A stretch of DNA of 64,000 nt from contig QCDG01000001.1 in the NCBI GenBank assembly GCA_003280995.1, positions 114,124 to 178,123 on the forward strand, read 5' to 3'. Each line of letters opens with the position of its first letter. Position 1 is the first letter of the stretch. A program made the position numbers and the translations under genes. This stretch comes from Prochlorococcus sp. AG-355-A09 (GTDB lineage Bacteria; Cyanobacteriota; Cyanobacteriia; PCC-6307; Cyanobiaceae). Below, in pieces: positions 1-8,670 of this stretch. The notes under the pieces were generated by a model. The model was given only the letters and a program-made list of their open reading frames with translations. It was not told where the DNA came from and made no database searches.

Positions 1-863
1 CTTGTTTCTGAATAACTAACTAAAGTTAAATCTTTTATATTTTCAATAGCCTTGTCACATCCTCTTCTACTAAAAATAAAGTAAATAGCTGGCAGCATAT
101 TTCGTTCAGCTAGTTTCGAGATCACAAAGCCAATTGAGGGAGACTTTGGTTGCATTATCCTGCCAACTTTTCCTCTTGTTTTCTGCCCTTTAGGAGCTCT
201 CCAAATCTTACAGTTTGGATGAATTCCGTTACCCTTATTATTTAAAAGTGGATGGAGGCCTTTAACACTACAAAAAATAAAATCAAGTGGGACTGGTCTC
301 TTATCACTATTAATAAGTACTGTGGGCCCATGAACTTTTTCTATCCAATTTTGTAGTTGATCTGCATTGGCTATTGTTGCTGATAAAGCTATTATTTGAG
401 TTCTAGTGGGGCAATGGATTATAGTTTCTTCCCAAACTGTGCCTCTCTGGGGGTCATTCATATAATGACATTCATCAAGAATCACAGATTCTAAATTTTC
501 TAAGGGATCATCAAATTCATCAAATTCGCCATAAAGCATGTTCCTAAAAATCTCAGTCGTCATGACTAAGATTGGTGCTTCTCTATTTATACTTATATCT
601 CCAGTTAAAAGACCAACTTTATTCTCTCCATATTGATTAGCAAAATCTCTAAACTTTTGGTTTGATAGAGCTTTTAAAGGTGTTGTATAAAAAACTCTGC
701 TGTCATGAGATAAGCCTCTATATATAGCAAATTCACCTATCAATGTTTTACCTGAACCTGTTGGTGCCGTTAAAACAACAGAATTTCCGCTATTAATAGC
801 TCGTACTGCTTCTAATTGGAAATCATCTAGCGGAAAGGGGAAATATTCCTCTAAATTAAGCAA
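1..863 (-). CDS. Ski2-family DExH-box helicase, N-terminal part (runs off the window)
   Basis: This is an ATP-dependent superfamily 2 RNA helicase of the Ski2/Mtr4-like type found in cyanobacteria; only about 287 N-terminal codons are inside the window. I translated the minus strand by hand. It shows a Q-motif-like start (FPFPLDDFQLEA), Walker A (APTGSGKT), the DExH box inside LDECHYMNDPQRGT, and the family-typical LPAIYFIFSRRGCDKA just before the edge. The reading frame is closed by TAA at 897-899. The only usual start codon before the Walker A motif is a TTG at 863; there is no ATG or GTG, so the start is uncertain. It is divergent from the biotin operon. RNA unwinding or decay is the family role; the exact substrate is unknown. 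Confidence 0.85.
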   Translation of the reverse strand, partial: MLNLEEYFPFPLDDFQLEAVRAINSGNSVVLTAPTGSGKTLIGEFAIYRGLSHDSRVFYTTPLKALSNQKFRDFANQYGENKVGLLTGDISINREAPILVMTTEIFRNMLYGEFDEFDDPLENLESVILDECHYMNDPQRGTVWEETIIHCPTRTQIIALSATIANADQLQNWIEKVHGPTVLINSDKRPVPLDFIFCSVKGLHPLLNNKGNGIHPNCKIWRAPKGQKTRGKVGRIMQPKSPSIGFVISKLAERNMLPAIYFIFSRRGCDKAIENIKDLTLVSYSET

Positions 864-906
864 TAATTGTGATTGAAGAGAGGATGAGTTAACTTCTTAA
901 TATATG

Positions 907-918
907 ATCTATATAGAT
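907..918. promoter_or_regulatory. 12-bp perfect palindrome between helicase and bioF
   Basis: ATCTATATAGAT is a perfect palindrome in the 139-bp gap between two divergent genes, where both promoters must lie. It could be an operator or simply an AT-rich chance match. I see no recognisable BirA-type operator in this gap. Confidence 0.2.
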
Positions 919-1002
919 ATTAATAAACAAAAAATACCTTGCAAACTTTAATAGTAAATCTAAATCTTTTTAATTAAATCCAATATATTTTATTTTGCCA
1001 AA

Positions 1003-2142
1003 ATGAAAAAAGTAAAAATTCCAAAAAATAGAATCCGTAAATTAAAAACATTTACTTTAGGTAAAAAATCATTCGAACTTCTAAGTTTAAATTCGCAAAA
1101 GAAAAAACTTATAGACTTATGCAGTAATGATTATTTTGGATTAAGCAGGGACAAGGATTTAATAAAAGCTGCTTACGAAATAAGCTTGTTAGAAGGCATT
1201 GGTTCAGGAAGCTCTAGGTTTATTACAGGTTCAAGACCAATACATAAATTATTAGAAACAGAACTTGCCAAGTGGCTTGATCAAGAGAAAGTATTACTTT
1301 TCCCAAGCGGATTTCAAGCAAATATAGCCGCTATCCAGGCTTTAGCAAATAGAAATAGTATCGTAATAGCAGATAAATTGATCCATAACTCTTTATTGGT
1401 TGGAGTCAAAGCTGCTCAAGCAAAACTACTTCGATTCTCACACAATAATTTAAAAGATTTAGAAGATAAAATTATAAAATCTAACCCTACAAAAAATGCC
1501 ATTTTAGTTGTTGTTGAATCTCTTTATAGCATGGAGGGATCAATTGCTCCGCTAAGAGAAATAACGGAAATTTGCAAGAAAAATAGTGTTCAATTATTAG
1601 TTGACGAAGCTCATGCAATTGGGATCTTGGGCCCTGAAGGCAGGGGTTTAAGTTTTAATTTTCGTTCAGATATAACTATGATTACTGGAACTTTTGGAAA
1701 AGCATTTGGAAGCGGTGGAGCTTTCATAGCTTCCACTTCAGAAATTGGAGAATATCTTATCCAAACAAGTGGTGCATTTAGGTATACAACCGCACTTGCG
1801 CCATCTTTGGCTGCTGGGGCACTAGCAGGTTTAAAAAAAATTTTAGAAAATAAAGAATGGAGTAATGATTTGTTATCTTCTGCGAATATATGGAAAGATG
1901 AAATTATTAAAAATTTTAGTTTTCCAGTTCAGGGAGATTCTCACATTTTATCAATTATTGTTGGCCAAGAGGAGAAAGCAATTTATCTACAAAAATATCT
2001 CGAAGAAAATGGGTTTTTAGCAATTGCGATAAGACCTCCAACTGTTCCAGTGGGGCAATCAAGAATAAGAATAACAATACGAAGAAACTTAGATTTAAAT
2101 CTGCTTAATAATTTTATTGCAGTACTAAAAGAGTTTAAATGA
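1003..2142 (+). CDS. bioF: 8-amino-7-oxononanoate synthase (BioF)
   Basis: BioF joins pimeloyl-ACP and L-alanine to form 8-amino-7-oxononanoate, the first committed step of biotin ring assembly, using pyridoxal phosphate in the cytoplasm. The 379-aa length is normal for the alpha-oxoamine synthase family. Visible marks are the DEAHAIGILGPEGRG stretch (about 201-215) that holds the cofactor, and GTFGKAFGSGG, where Lys233 is the expected PLP Schiff-base lysine. It is the first gene of a five-gene biotin operon. Its stop overlaps the next start by 4 bp (ATGA), which suggests translational coupling to bioK. Confidence 0.96.
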   Translation: MKKVKIPKNRIRKLKTFTLGKKSFELLSLNSQKKKLIDLCSNDYFGLSRDKDLIKAAYEISLLEGIGSGSSRFITGSRPIHKLLETELAKWLDQEKVLLFPSGFQANIAAIQALANRNSIVIADKLIHNSLLVGVKAAQAKLLRFSHNNLKDLEDKIIKSNPTKNAILVVVESLYSMEGSIAPLREITEICKKNSVQLLVDEAHAIGILGPEGRGLSFNFRSDITMITGTFGKAFGSGGAFIASTSEIGEYLIQTSGAFRYTTALAPSLAAGALAGLKKILENKEWSNDLLSSANIWKDEIIKNFSFPVQGDSHILSIIVGQEEKAIYLQKYLEENGFLAIAIRPPTVPVGQSRIRITIRRNLDLNLLNNFIAVLKEFK

Positions 2143-2843
2143 AACAAATTATTACTCAACATGGATGGGGACTGAATAAATATTTCTGGGATGATTATAA
2201 AGTTGACTTTTTAAATAATAATTGGCATTGGCAAGATAATGATAGGGGCTATTTTTCGACAAATAATTATCAAGCAAAATGGATTAAAAGCGAATCTAAA
2301 AAAGAACTCAGAATGACTTTATGCCATTCATTTGGTTTTCATTTAATGCCCAAAAAAATTTTAAAAGAAGCAACTCATATTGTTCTTATAAATTCTTTTA
2401 ATAATTTTCTTCCTATTAGTAATAAGAGAAACTTTATTTTGAGGTCTCTAAAAAGAATGGAAACAAAAATCATAAAAGATGAACCTAAGGATATGTTGAA
2501 AGAATTTATACATAGATCATTTATGCCAAATCATATTAATAATAGTTTTAAAAATATCTTTTATAAAAGTCTAGAGAGTTTAAATAAAAATCTTCTTTTA
2601 AGTGATTTAAAACAACTTTACATCAATAGAGATTTTCCAGTATTTTTAAGAAAAGATTGCAAAATTATTTTTCTAAAATCAGAAAATGATTTTATTCTTG
2701 ACAACGAATCAAATAATAACTTTTTAGATTCCTTAAATAAAACACTTGATAGGAAGCCAATTTTCATTAAATTAGCTCAACAAGGTCATTGCTTGAATAA
2801 TTTAAATTTATACGAGATCTTACTTAATGCTCTTAATGATTGA
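2139..2843 (+). CDS. bioK: Pimeloyl-ACP methyl ester esterase of the BioK type
   Basis: The protein is 234 aa and sits between bioF and bioC, the place where the esterase that frees pimeloyl-ACP from its methyl ester is expected. There is no classical BioH. The sequence has a small alpha/beta-hydrolase look: a probable nucleophile Ser64 in CHSFG, acid residues Asp184/Asp188 and a likely catalytic His217 in QQGHCLN. Established work on this step describes a non-homologous esterase, BioK, in marine picocyanobacteria; I assign that name from position and this residue pattern, not from an alignment. It overlaps bioF by 4 bp and bioC by up to 17 bp, so it is surely co-translated with them. Confidence 0.75.
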   Translation: MKQIITQHGWGLNKYFWDDYKVDFLNNNWHWQDNDRGYFSTNNYQAKWIKSESKKELRMTLCHSFGFHLMPKKILKEATHIVLINSFNNFLPISNKRNFILRSLKRMETKIIKDEPKDMLKEFIHRSFMPNHINNSFKNIFYKSLESLNKNLLLSDLKQLYINRDFPVFLRKDCKIIFLKSENDFILDNESNNNFLDSLNKTLDRKPIFIKLAQQGHCLNNLNLYEILLNALND

Positions 2844-3606
2844 AATGGATAGTAAAAAGTGGAATGAGAAAATAAAAAATAATTTTAATGATGCTGCATA
2901 TCGTTATTTAGAGCATTCAAATATTCAGAAATTTTTTGCAAAAAAGATTGTTCAATTTATCAAAGAATTAAATCCCAAAAAAAAAGGTGAATGGATAGAT
3001 CTAGGATCTGGACCAGGACTATTAGCAGATGAAATAGAAAAAAATTTTTCTTCCCAAAAAGTATCCAGAATTGATTTCAGCAAGACAATGCTTCTTGAGA
3101 ATAAATTATCTAGAAAAAAAATTTTATGGGATTTGAATAATGATTTACCTCCTGAAATAAATAACTGTTCTCTATTAACATCTAACTTTTGCATACATTG
3201 GTTAAACAACCCAGAAAAGATAATAAAAAATTGGTTTAGCAAATTAACAGCTGGAGGGTTTTTAATCATTTCATATCCAACAAAAGATTGTTTTCCTGAA
3301 TGGAAAGATACTTGTAAAAAAATTGATATTGAATATAGTGGTCTTAATTTCCTTTGCTCCAAAGAATTATTAAAAGATTTTAAATCAACTGAAATACATT
3401 ATTCAGAACAGTTTAATTATCTTGAAAATTTTGAAGATGTATATAAGCTTTTTAGAAGTATTAAAAATGTAGGAGCACAATCATCAAACTGTAAACGCAA
3501 AACAGTGAAAGAGTTAAAGGAAATTCAAAAGTTTTGGCCAAAGAATTATAATAATACAGTGAACCTTTCATGGCAAATTGAGATCCAAATCATAAAGAAA
3601 TTATGA
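2827..3606 (+). CDS. bioC: Malonyl-ACP O-methyltransferase (BioC)
   Basis: BioC methylates malonyl-ACP with S-adenosylmethionine so that fatty-acid synthesis can elongate it to the pimeloyl precursor of biotin. The class I methyltransferase motif I is WIDLGSGPGLL (about residues 56-66), and the post-motif region NFCIHWLNNPEKIIKNW is typical of BioC. The 259-aa length fits. The start is unclear: the first ATG (2827) lies inside bioK, and later in-frame ATGs at 2836 and 2845 are equally possible; starting at 2845 gives MDSKKWNEKIKNNFNDAA, which resembles usual BioC N-termini. It overlaps the bioD start by 4 bp. Confidence 0.9.
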   Translation: MLLMIEMDSKKWNEKIKNNFNDAAYRYLEHSNIQKFFAKKIVQFIKELNPKKKGEWIDLGSGPGLLADEIEKNFSSQKVSRIDFSKTMLLENKLSRKKILWDLNNDLPPEINNCSLLTSNFCIHWLNNPEKIIKNWFSKLTAGGFLIISYPTKDCFPEWKDTCKKIDIEYSGLNFLCSKELLKDFKSTEIHYSEQFNYLENFEDVYKLFRSIKNVGAQSSNCKRKTVKELKEIQKFWPKNYNNTVNLSWQIEIQIIKKL

Positions 3607-4268
3607 ATAGTCGCAATAATATTTTCAAATTTATAATTTGTGGAACAGATACTGATATTGGAAAAACTTTAATAAGCTCTTTTTTCGTTAAAGGATTAAA
3701 TTCCTTTTATTGGAAGCCTATTCAAAGTGGTATTGAATCGCAAACTGATAGTCAAACTGTTGAAAAACTTGCACAAGTAAGTAAAGAGAAAATAATCAAA
3801 GAAGCTTATATCTTTACAAAACCTCTATCTCCTCATTGGGCTGCTGAAATAGATCAAAAAACTATTAACTTTGACAAGTTGATACTGCCAAAAGTGCAAG
3901 GCTCACTAATTGTGGAAACTGCAGGTGGATTAATGGTTCCAATAACACGCAATTTTTTGCAAATAAATCAAATAAAACAATGGAATCTTCCAGTAATACT
4001 TGTATGTAAGAGCTCACTTGGCACTCTTAACCATACGCTGCTTAGTATTGAGGCCTTAAAACGAAGAAATATTGAGATTTTAGGTTTAGTAGTTAATGGC
4101 GAAAAACACCTAGATAATCCAAAAACTCTTGTTGATTTTAGTGGTATTCCGTTAATTGCTGAATTTCCTTACATCAAAAAAATGGACTCAAATAATTTAG
4201 ATATACTATGGAAAGAACTAGACATCAAGAATAAGTTGATCTCACTATTAAATTCAAAAATAAGTTAG
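3603..4268 (+). CDS. bioD: Dethiobiotin synthetase (BioD)
   Basis: BioD closes the ureido ring of dethiobiotin from 7,8-diaminononanoate, CO2 and ATP. The nucleotide-binding loop GTDTDIGKT is at residues 14-22 with Lys21 as the phosphate-binding lysine; the ETAGGLMVPI segment around 115-125 is the usual second conserved block. The 221-aa size is normal. It follows bioC with a 4-bp overlap, and bioA starts directly at the base after its stop, so the whole operon is packed with no gaps. Confidence 0.95.
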   Translation: MNSRNNIFKFIICGTDTDIGKTLISSFFVKGLNSFYWKPIQSGIESQTDSQTVEKLAQVSKEKIIKEAYIFTKPLSPHWAAEIDQKTINFDKLILPKVQGSLIVETAGGLMVPITRNFLQINQIKQWNLPVILVCKSSLGTLNHTLLSIEALKRRNIEILGLVVNGEKHLDNPKTLVDFSGIPLIAEFPYIKKMDSNNLDILWKELDIKNKLISLLNSKIS

Positions 4269-5570
4269 ATGAAATCTTTGGATTCAAAAACTCCAAATCA
4301 AGATTGGCACCCAAATATTTGGCCACCTTTTACACAAATCAATAACAGCAAACCGCAAATAGAAGTAACTCATGGTAAAGATGCACTTCTATTTACAAAA
4401 GATCCTGAAAAAGAGCTAATAGATGCAATAAGTAGTTGGTGGGTAACTCTTCATGGTCATAGTAACGAATATATTGCGGATGCCATTTTCGATCAATCAA
4501 AAAAACTTGAGCAAGTTATATTTGCTGATTTCTTACATCCACAGGCAAAAAAATTAGCGGAAAGACTTAGTGAATTAACAAAACTAGAAAGATTATTCTT
4601 TTCTGATAACGGTTCTACTGCAGTGGAAGTCGCTTTAAAAATTGCCTTCCAATCATGGCAAAATAGAGGAGAGACAAGAACTCAAATAGTAGCTTTTGAT
4701 GGCGCATATCATGGTGATACATTTGGAGCAATGGCTTTAGGTGAAAGAAATATTTTTAATGAGAATTTCGATAATCTTATGTTCCCAGTTAAAAGAGTCC
4801 CATGGCCTTCAACTTGGATGAACGATGAAGAAGTAGAAAATAAAGAAAATCAGGCGATCCAAAAATTAGAAACTCTACTTAAAACTCCTACAGTTGCAGT
4901 AATCCTTGAGCCACTTGTTCAAGGAGCAGGAGGGATGAATATGGTTAGGCCTCTGTTTATAAAAAAAGTTTCAGAAATTATAAAAAATAATAATTCTTTG
5001 TTAATTGCCGATGAAGTATTGACTGGGTTTGGAAGATGTGGAACACTTTTCGCTTTTCAAAAGGCAAAAATCATTCCTGATTTAATAAGTATTTCAAAAG
5101 GTTTAACTGGTGGATTTTTACCGATGGGAATAACTTTATGTAAAGAAAAAATTTTTCAATCCTTTATTGATGATTCCCCAAGAAAAACTTTTTGGCATGG
5201 TCATAGTTTTACTGCTAATCCTTTAGGTTGTGCTGCAGCAAACGCTAGCATTGATTTATTAGAAAAAGAACCACAAAAATACCTTTCATTTGAAGAAAAA
5301 CATTTATCTCATCTAATTCAATTTAAAAACTTACCTTATATAAAGAAGGTAAGGGTATCCGGGACAATTGCTGCCTTCGATTTAGATATTGGGAACAAAA
5401 AAGGTTATTTCAACAATATTGGGAAAGAAATAAAGAGTCTTGCAATGGAGCAAGGTTTATTCATTAGGCCCCTCGGGAATGTTATATACCTCTTGCCGCC
5501 TCTCTGTATAACAGATGATCAATTGGGGAAAAGCTACTGGATAATAAGGCAAATCTTAGACAATCTTTAG
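4269..5570 (+). CDS. bioA: Adenosylmethionine-8-amino-7-oxononanoate aminotransferase (BioA)
   Basis: BioA transfers an amino group from S-adenosylmethionine to 8-amino-7-oxononanoate, giving 7,8-diaminononanoate. It is a class III PLP aminotransferase of 433 aa. The SSWWVTLHGH segment (about 55-64), GAYHGDTFGAMA (145-156) and IADEVLTGFGR (246-256) are diagnostic, and Lys277 in SISKGLTGG is the expected PLP lysine. It is the last gene of the biotin cluster; bioB is not in this window. It converges with the DUF3143 gene eight bases downstream, with no obvious terminator between. Confidence 0.95.
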   Translation: MKSLDSKTPNQDWHPNIWPPFTQINNSKPQIEVTHGKDALLFTKDPEKELIDAISSWWVTLHGHSNEYIADAIFDQSKKLEQVIFADFLHPQAKKLAERLSELTKLERLFFSDNGSTAVEVALKIAFQSWQNRGETRTQIVAFDGAYHGDTFGAMALGERNIFNENFDNLMFPVKRVPWPSTWMNDEEVENKENQAIQKLETLLKTPTVAVILEPLVQGAGGMNMVRPLFIKKVSEIIKNNNSLLIADEVLTGFGRCGTLFAFQKAKIIPDLISISKGLTGGFLPMGITLCKEKIFQSFIDDSPRKTFWHGHSFTANPLGCAAANASIDLLEKEPQKYLSFEEKHLSHLIQFKNLPYIKKVRVSGTIAAFDLDIGNKKGYFNNIGKEIKSLAMEQGLFIRPLGNVIYLLPPLCITDDQLGKSYWIIRQILDNL

Positions 5571-5578
5571 ATAGAAGT

Positions 5579-5836
5579 TTAAGGTCCCTGTAGTATTGCA
5601 TTTTCCACATCTTCTCTATTAATGCAGTAGGAAAATAATCTTTTAGTTTCTTGTCCTTCACTTTCCCATATAACACTTAAATCTTCTTGTTCAAAAATAA
5701 TAGTTGCATTCCAATTTGAAAGTAACAGATACCATTTAGATGGATTATTAATATCCTTCACAGCACCTAAATCAGTTAGCCATAATTCCAATGATTGCAG
5801 TGAATTTTGATTGATAGGTTTTTTAGAGGGATTCAC
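5579..5836 (-). CDS. DUF3143 family protein (cyanobacterial, unknown function)
   Basis: This 85-aa protein has the pattern of the cyanobacterial DUF3143 family: an N-terminal LELWLTDLGA helix, a central W-Y-L / W-N-A-T-I-I-F-E strand region, and a C-terminal SYCINREDVENAILQGP ending on Gly-Pro. There is no signal peptide or membrane segment. It lies 15 bp after the DnaJ-domain gene on the same strand and is probably cotranscribed with it. The function is unknown. Confidence 0.75.
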   Translation of the reverse strand: MNPSKKPINQNSLQSLELWLTDLGAVKDINNPSKWYLLLSNWNATIIFEQEDLSVIWESEGQETKRLFSYCINREDVENAILQGP

Positions 5837-5851
5837 AGACTTTTTAAAAAA

Positions 5852-6292
5852 TTATTTAATTAGCCAAAGAGGTATTGTCTCTAATTCTTTTCCAGTAAAA
5901 GAAGCAATAAAAATTGAACCAATTAAACTTATAAAAATGATGATAATTAAAAGAAATAACGAAAACAATTCTCCATTAGAAAAAGGTCTTCTATTTCCTA
6001 TTAAATTTTGATTCTTAGAATCGATTACTAAATTATTTAAAACGTTAGTATTATTTGTAATCCTAGATTTTTCTTTTAGTTTGTAATCATATATTTTCCT
6101 TAAATTACTATTATTTAAATGTTCATAAGCTTCAAGAACTTCTTGAAATTTACTTTTAGCAACATCTATTTCTAATGAAGTTGTATCGGGATGCAACTCA
6201 ATAGAAAGTTTACAAAATGCCTTTCTTAATTCATGATTGGATGCATTTTCACTTACACCTAAAATTTTGTAATAGGAAGTTTCCCCTTTCAA
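5852..6292 (-). CDS. J-domain protein with C-terminal membrane segment
   Basis: The first 65 residues are a J domain (SYYKILGVSENAS start, HPD at about residues 34-36 in ELHPDTTS), the part that stimulates the ATPase of DnaK-type chaperones. There is no Gly/Phe region or zinc domain, so it is not DnaJ itself. Residues about 108-133 (LFSLFLLIIIIFISLIGSIF) form one hydrophobic helix, suggesting a membrane-anchored co-chaperone. Its partner and client are not shown by the sequence. It is divergent from rsmG and upstream of the DUF3143 gene. Confidence 0.85.
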   Translation of the reverse strand: MKGETSYYKILGVSENASNHELRKAFCKLSIELHPDTTSLEIDVAKSKFQEVLEAYEHLNNSNLRKIYDYKLKEKSRITNNTNVLNNLVIDSKNQNLIGNRRPFSNGELFSLFLLIIIIFISLIGSIFIASFTGKELETIPLWLIK

Positions 6293-6354
6293 AATAATCT
6301 TTTATTAATATTGTAATTCTAATAAATTTTTACTAAATAGAATGTATTTAATGG

Positions 6355-7095
6355 ATGGTTAAAATTCATATTTATAACGAAATGAAAAAACAAAACATTC
6401 CAGAAGAAATTCTTTCCTTAATAAATGAAGAAGAAATAAATTTATTTCAAGAATTACGAATTAAAATTAAAGAATTAAATAATAAGACCAATCTCACAAG
6501 ATTAACTGACGGTGATGATTATTGGGTATCTCAAGTTTTTGACAGCATTTGGCCATTCAAAGCTTTCACGAATATTAATTTTGATAATAAAAAATTTTTA
6601 GATATTGGATCAGGCTGTGGCTTCCCAGGTTTAGCTTATGCAATAACTCATCCTAATTCTGAGATATACCTAATTGATTCTTTGAAAAAGAAAACAGATG
6701 CAATAAAAATTTTAGTTGAGCAGATCAATTTCAAAAACAATATTCATGTAATCAATGATCGTGTTGAGAATTTTGCCCACCAATCGTCAATGAGAAATAA
6801 TTTTAATATTGCAACAACTAGAGCGGTTAGTAACCCATCAACAGTTTCAGAATACATACTACCAATGTTAAAAAAAGAAGGGTTTGGAGTTTTATATTGT
6901 GGCAAATGGACAAATCAAGAAAGCAAACATCTAGATAAAACTTTAGAAATATTAGAAGGGAAAGTTAAAGATAAAAAAGAGATACTATTACCAAGAAATA
7001 AAGGCACCCGAAATATTATTCTTATTCAACCAAAGAATTTTTGTCCTGAAATTTACCCAAGAAAAGTTGGCAAACCTGAAAAAAATCCATTATGA
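6355..7095 (+). CDS. rsmG: 16S rRNA m7G527 methyltransferase (RsmG/GidB)
   Basis: RsmG methylates N7 of G527 in 16S rRNA using S-adenosylmethionine. The diagnostic motif FLDIGSGCGFPGLAYA is at residues 81-96, followed by IYLIDSLKKKTDAIK and the ATTRAVSNPSTVSEYILP block. The 246-aa length is normal. The first ATG is used here; a second in-frame ATG at 6382 (MKKQNIPEEIL) is also plausible. It converges with the aldo/keto reductase gene two bases after its stop. Confidence 0.93.
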   Translation: MVKIHIYNEMKKQNIPEEILSLINEEEINLFQELRIKIKELNNKTNLTRLTDGDDYWVSQVFDSIWPFKAFTNINFDNKKFLDIGSGCGFPGLAYAITHPNSEIYLIDSLKKKTDAIKILVEQINFKNNIHVINDRVENFAHQSSMRNNFNIATTRAVSNPSTVSEYILPMLKKEGFGVLYCGKWTNQESKHLDKTLEILEGKVKDKKEILLPRNKGTRNIILIQPKNFCPEIYPRKVGKPEKNPL

Positions 7096-7097
7096 AA

Positions 7098-8291
7098 TTA
7101 TTTTCTTGATAATCTTTTAGCATTCTTATCTCCAAACTTTTCTTTTAAATGTCTCAATTTTTTTATAACTTTTTTGGGATTTATATGACCTTCCAATACT
7201 TTCAATAATTGACCTTCAGAAACATCTACATCTAGTAAATTCGCGTTGAATCCTGGGAACCAGTGGCTTCCATTACCAAGCAATTGATATCTAGCTCTTG
7301 CATATCCTTCCATACCCAACCAATCAATTAAATTTGAAAGCCAAAGCAGAACAGGGATATTAATATTTCCCGGAGTATATTCCCAACTTGGTAAATTTCT
7401 ATTCCAATTTTGATGCCAATCTAAACCTAAGGAATTAATTGATTCCTGCCTTAATTTGTTAATTATCTTAGGCACATACTTCTCAGATTCTGATAACAAC
7501 GATACAGCTTCTAAATGCAGAGCAAAATCTGTCTCTTTTGCAATACCTACACTCAAAGTATGGACATTTTGATTTCTTAAGCAAAAAAGATCATTAAAAA
7601 CTATAGGATGAAGTGGTTTACAAAATTCCAACATTTTTCTTGAGGGAGTATGAAGATGTCCCCCTTTATCAGTGGGACTTATTATGAAAACCCCAAGATC
7701 ATGCTTATTGGCTAAATTAATAACCTTTGTATTTTCCTGATTAATAAAATACCAGTGCAAATTTACATAATCAAATAAGTCTGTTGATATGGCCTTTTTA
7801 ATAAGTGAAGATTTTCCATGGGTTGAAAATCCAATAGATCCAATTAAATTTTCTTTTTGAAAATTCCTCAAAATATCAATGCAACCTCCATCTCGAATGG
7901 CCTGACGTAAATGTTCAGCAGTATTGATACCATGTATTGCTAACAAATCAATTTTTTTAACTTTCAATTTTTCAATGCTAGATAATACATCTCGCTCAAA
8001 AATTTCCGGATCACTATTTGGTGGAATCTTTGTTTGGATTATATTTGGGATTTTCTTAGTATTCTCAAAACACATCCCTAATTGCACCTCAGAAGTTCCA
8101 TAGTACTTGGCAGTTTCTACATGACTTAAACCATGTTGTGTTGCAAGATCTAATATATTTTCTACTTTATTTTGTTCTTCGTATGAAACCTCAGAAAAAT
8201 CTAATTGATCCCAACTTTTTTGAAATCTCATACCACCTAAAGATAAAACAGGAATCTTCAGATTGGTTCTACCAAATCTTCGATATTGCAT
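7098..8291 (-). CDS. Aldo/keto reductase, Fe-S-type family but lacking the Fe-S tail
   Basis: The N-terminal 260 residues form an aldo/keto reductase barrel: RRFGRTNLKIPVLSLGGMRF start, VETAKYYGTSE with the catalytic tyrosine (the usual Asp is Glu here), QTKIPP with the lysine and LLAIHGINT with the histidine. The 397-aa length and the long C-terminal helical part (about 270-397) resemble the family of predicted aldo/keto reductases that carry a C-terminal 4Fe-4S domain, but no cysteine cluster is present. A separate ferredoxin gene lies 10 bp upstream on the same strand, so that protein might be its electron partner (inference). It is the last gene of a four-gene operon. The substrate is unknown. 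Confidence 0.87.
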   Translation of the reverse strand: MQYRRFGRTNLKIPVLSLGGMRFQKSWDQLDFSEVSYEEQNKVENILDLATQHGLSHVETAKYYGTSEVQLGMCFENTKKIPNIIQTKIPPNSDPEIFERDVLSSIEKLKVKKIDLLAIHGINTAEHLRQAIRDGGCIDILRNFQKENLIGSIGFSTHGKSSLIKKAISTDLFDYVNLHWYFINQENTKVINLANKHDLGVFIISPTDKGGHLHTPSRKMLEFCKPLHPIVFNDLFCLRNQNVHTLSVGIAKETDFALHLEAVSLLSESEKYVPKIINKLRQESINSLGLDWHQNWNRNLPSWEYTPGNINIPVLLWLSNLIDWLGMEGYARARYQLLGNGSHWFPGFNANLLDVDVSEGQLLKVLEGHINPKKVIKKLRHLKEKFGDKNAKRLSRK

Positions 8292-8301
8292 CTTTTTGAT
8301 A

Positions 8302-8661
8302 TTAATGCTTATTCATTCTCGGTGGCTTTCCAAATGTTTGAAACATATCCCTATCGAGACTATTCTCTAAATCATCTAATTCTTCAAATTTGACCCAATG
8401 AATACAATCAACAGGGCATGTATCTATTGCTTCTTGTATGACATCAGAACTATCTCCATCTTGCCTAATAGCTTTACTTCTACCATGAAATTCATCAACA
8501 GTGAAAGTGTTCGAAGCGACGTGAACACAGTACTGACAACCAATACATTTTGCTTCATCAACCCAAACAGCTTTTTCGGCTAAACGACCACCTAAAACGG
8601 GCTCATAGCCTGTAATCTCAATATTTTCTTCAGTATTATGAAATGGATCTGTAAAATCCAT
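8302..8661 (-). CDS. Single-cluster 4Fe-4S ferredoxin
   Basis: This 119-aa protein carries one 4Fe-4S binding pattern, Cys39-x2-Cys42-x2-Cys45 (CIGCQYC) with Cys82-Pro as the fourth ligand; Cys86 is an extra cysteine. The second cluster of bacterial 2[4Fe-4S] ferredoxins is absent. N- and C-terminal extensions flank the cluster domain (residues about 33-92). It sits between ycf35 and the aldo/keto reductase gene with 9-10 bp gaps on both sides, so it is part of one transcript. It likely donates or accepts single electrons for a neighbouring enzyme; which one is not known. Confidence 0.9.
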   Translation of the reverse strand: MDFTDPFHNTEENIEITGYEPVLGGRLAEKAVWVDEAKCIGCQYCVHVASNTFTVDEFHGRSKAIRQDGDSSDVIQEAIDTCPVDCIHWVKFEELDDLENSLDRDMFQTFGKPPRMNKH

Positions 8662-8670
8662 GTTTTGATA

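Noticed and set aside
5482..6011. Short frames over the bioA end (minus strand) and over the J-domain gene (plus strand)
   Set aside because: They overlap well-supported genes on the other strand and show no domain.
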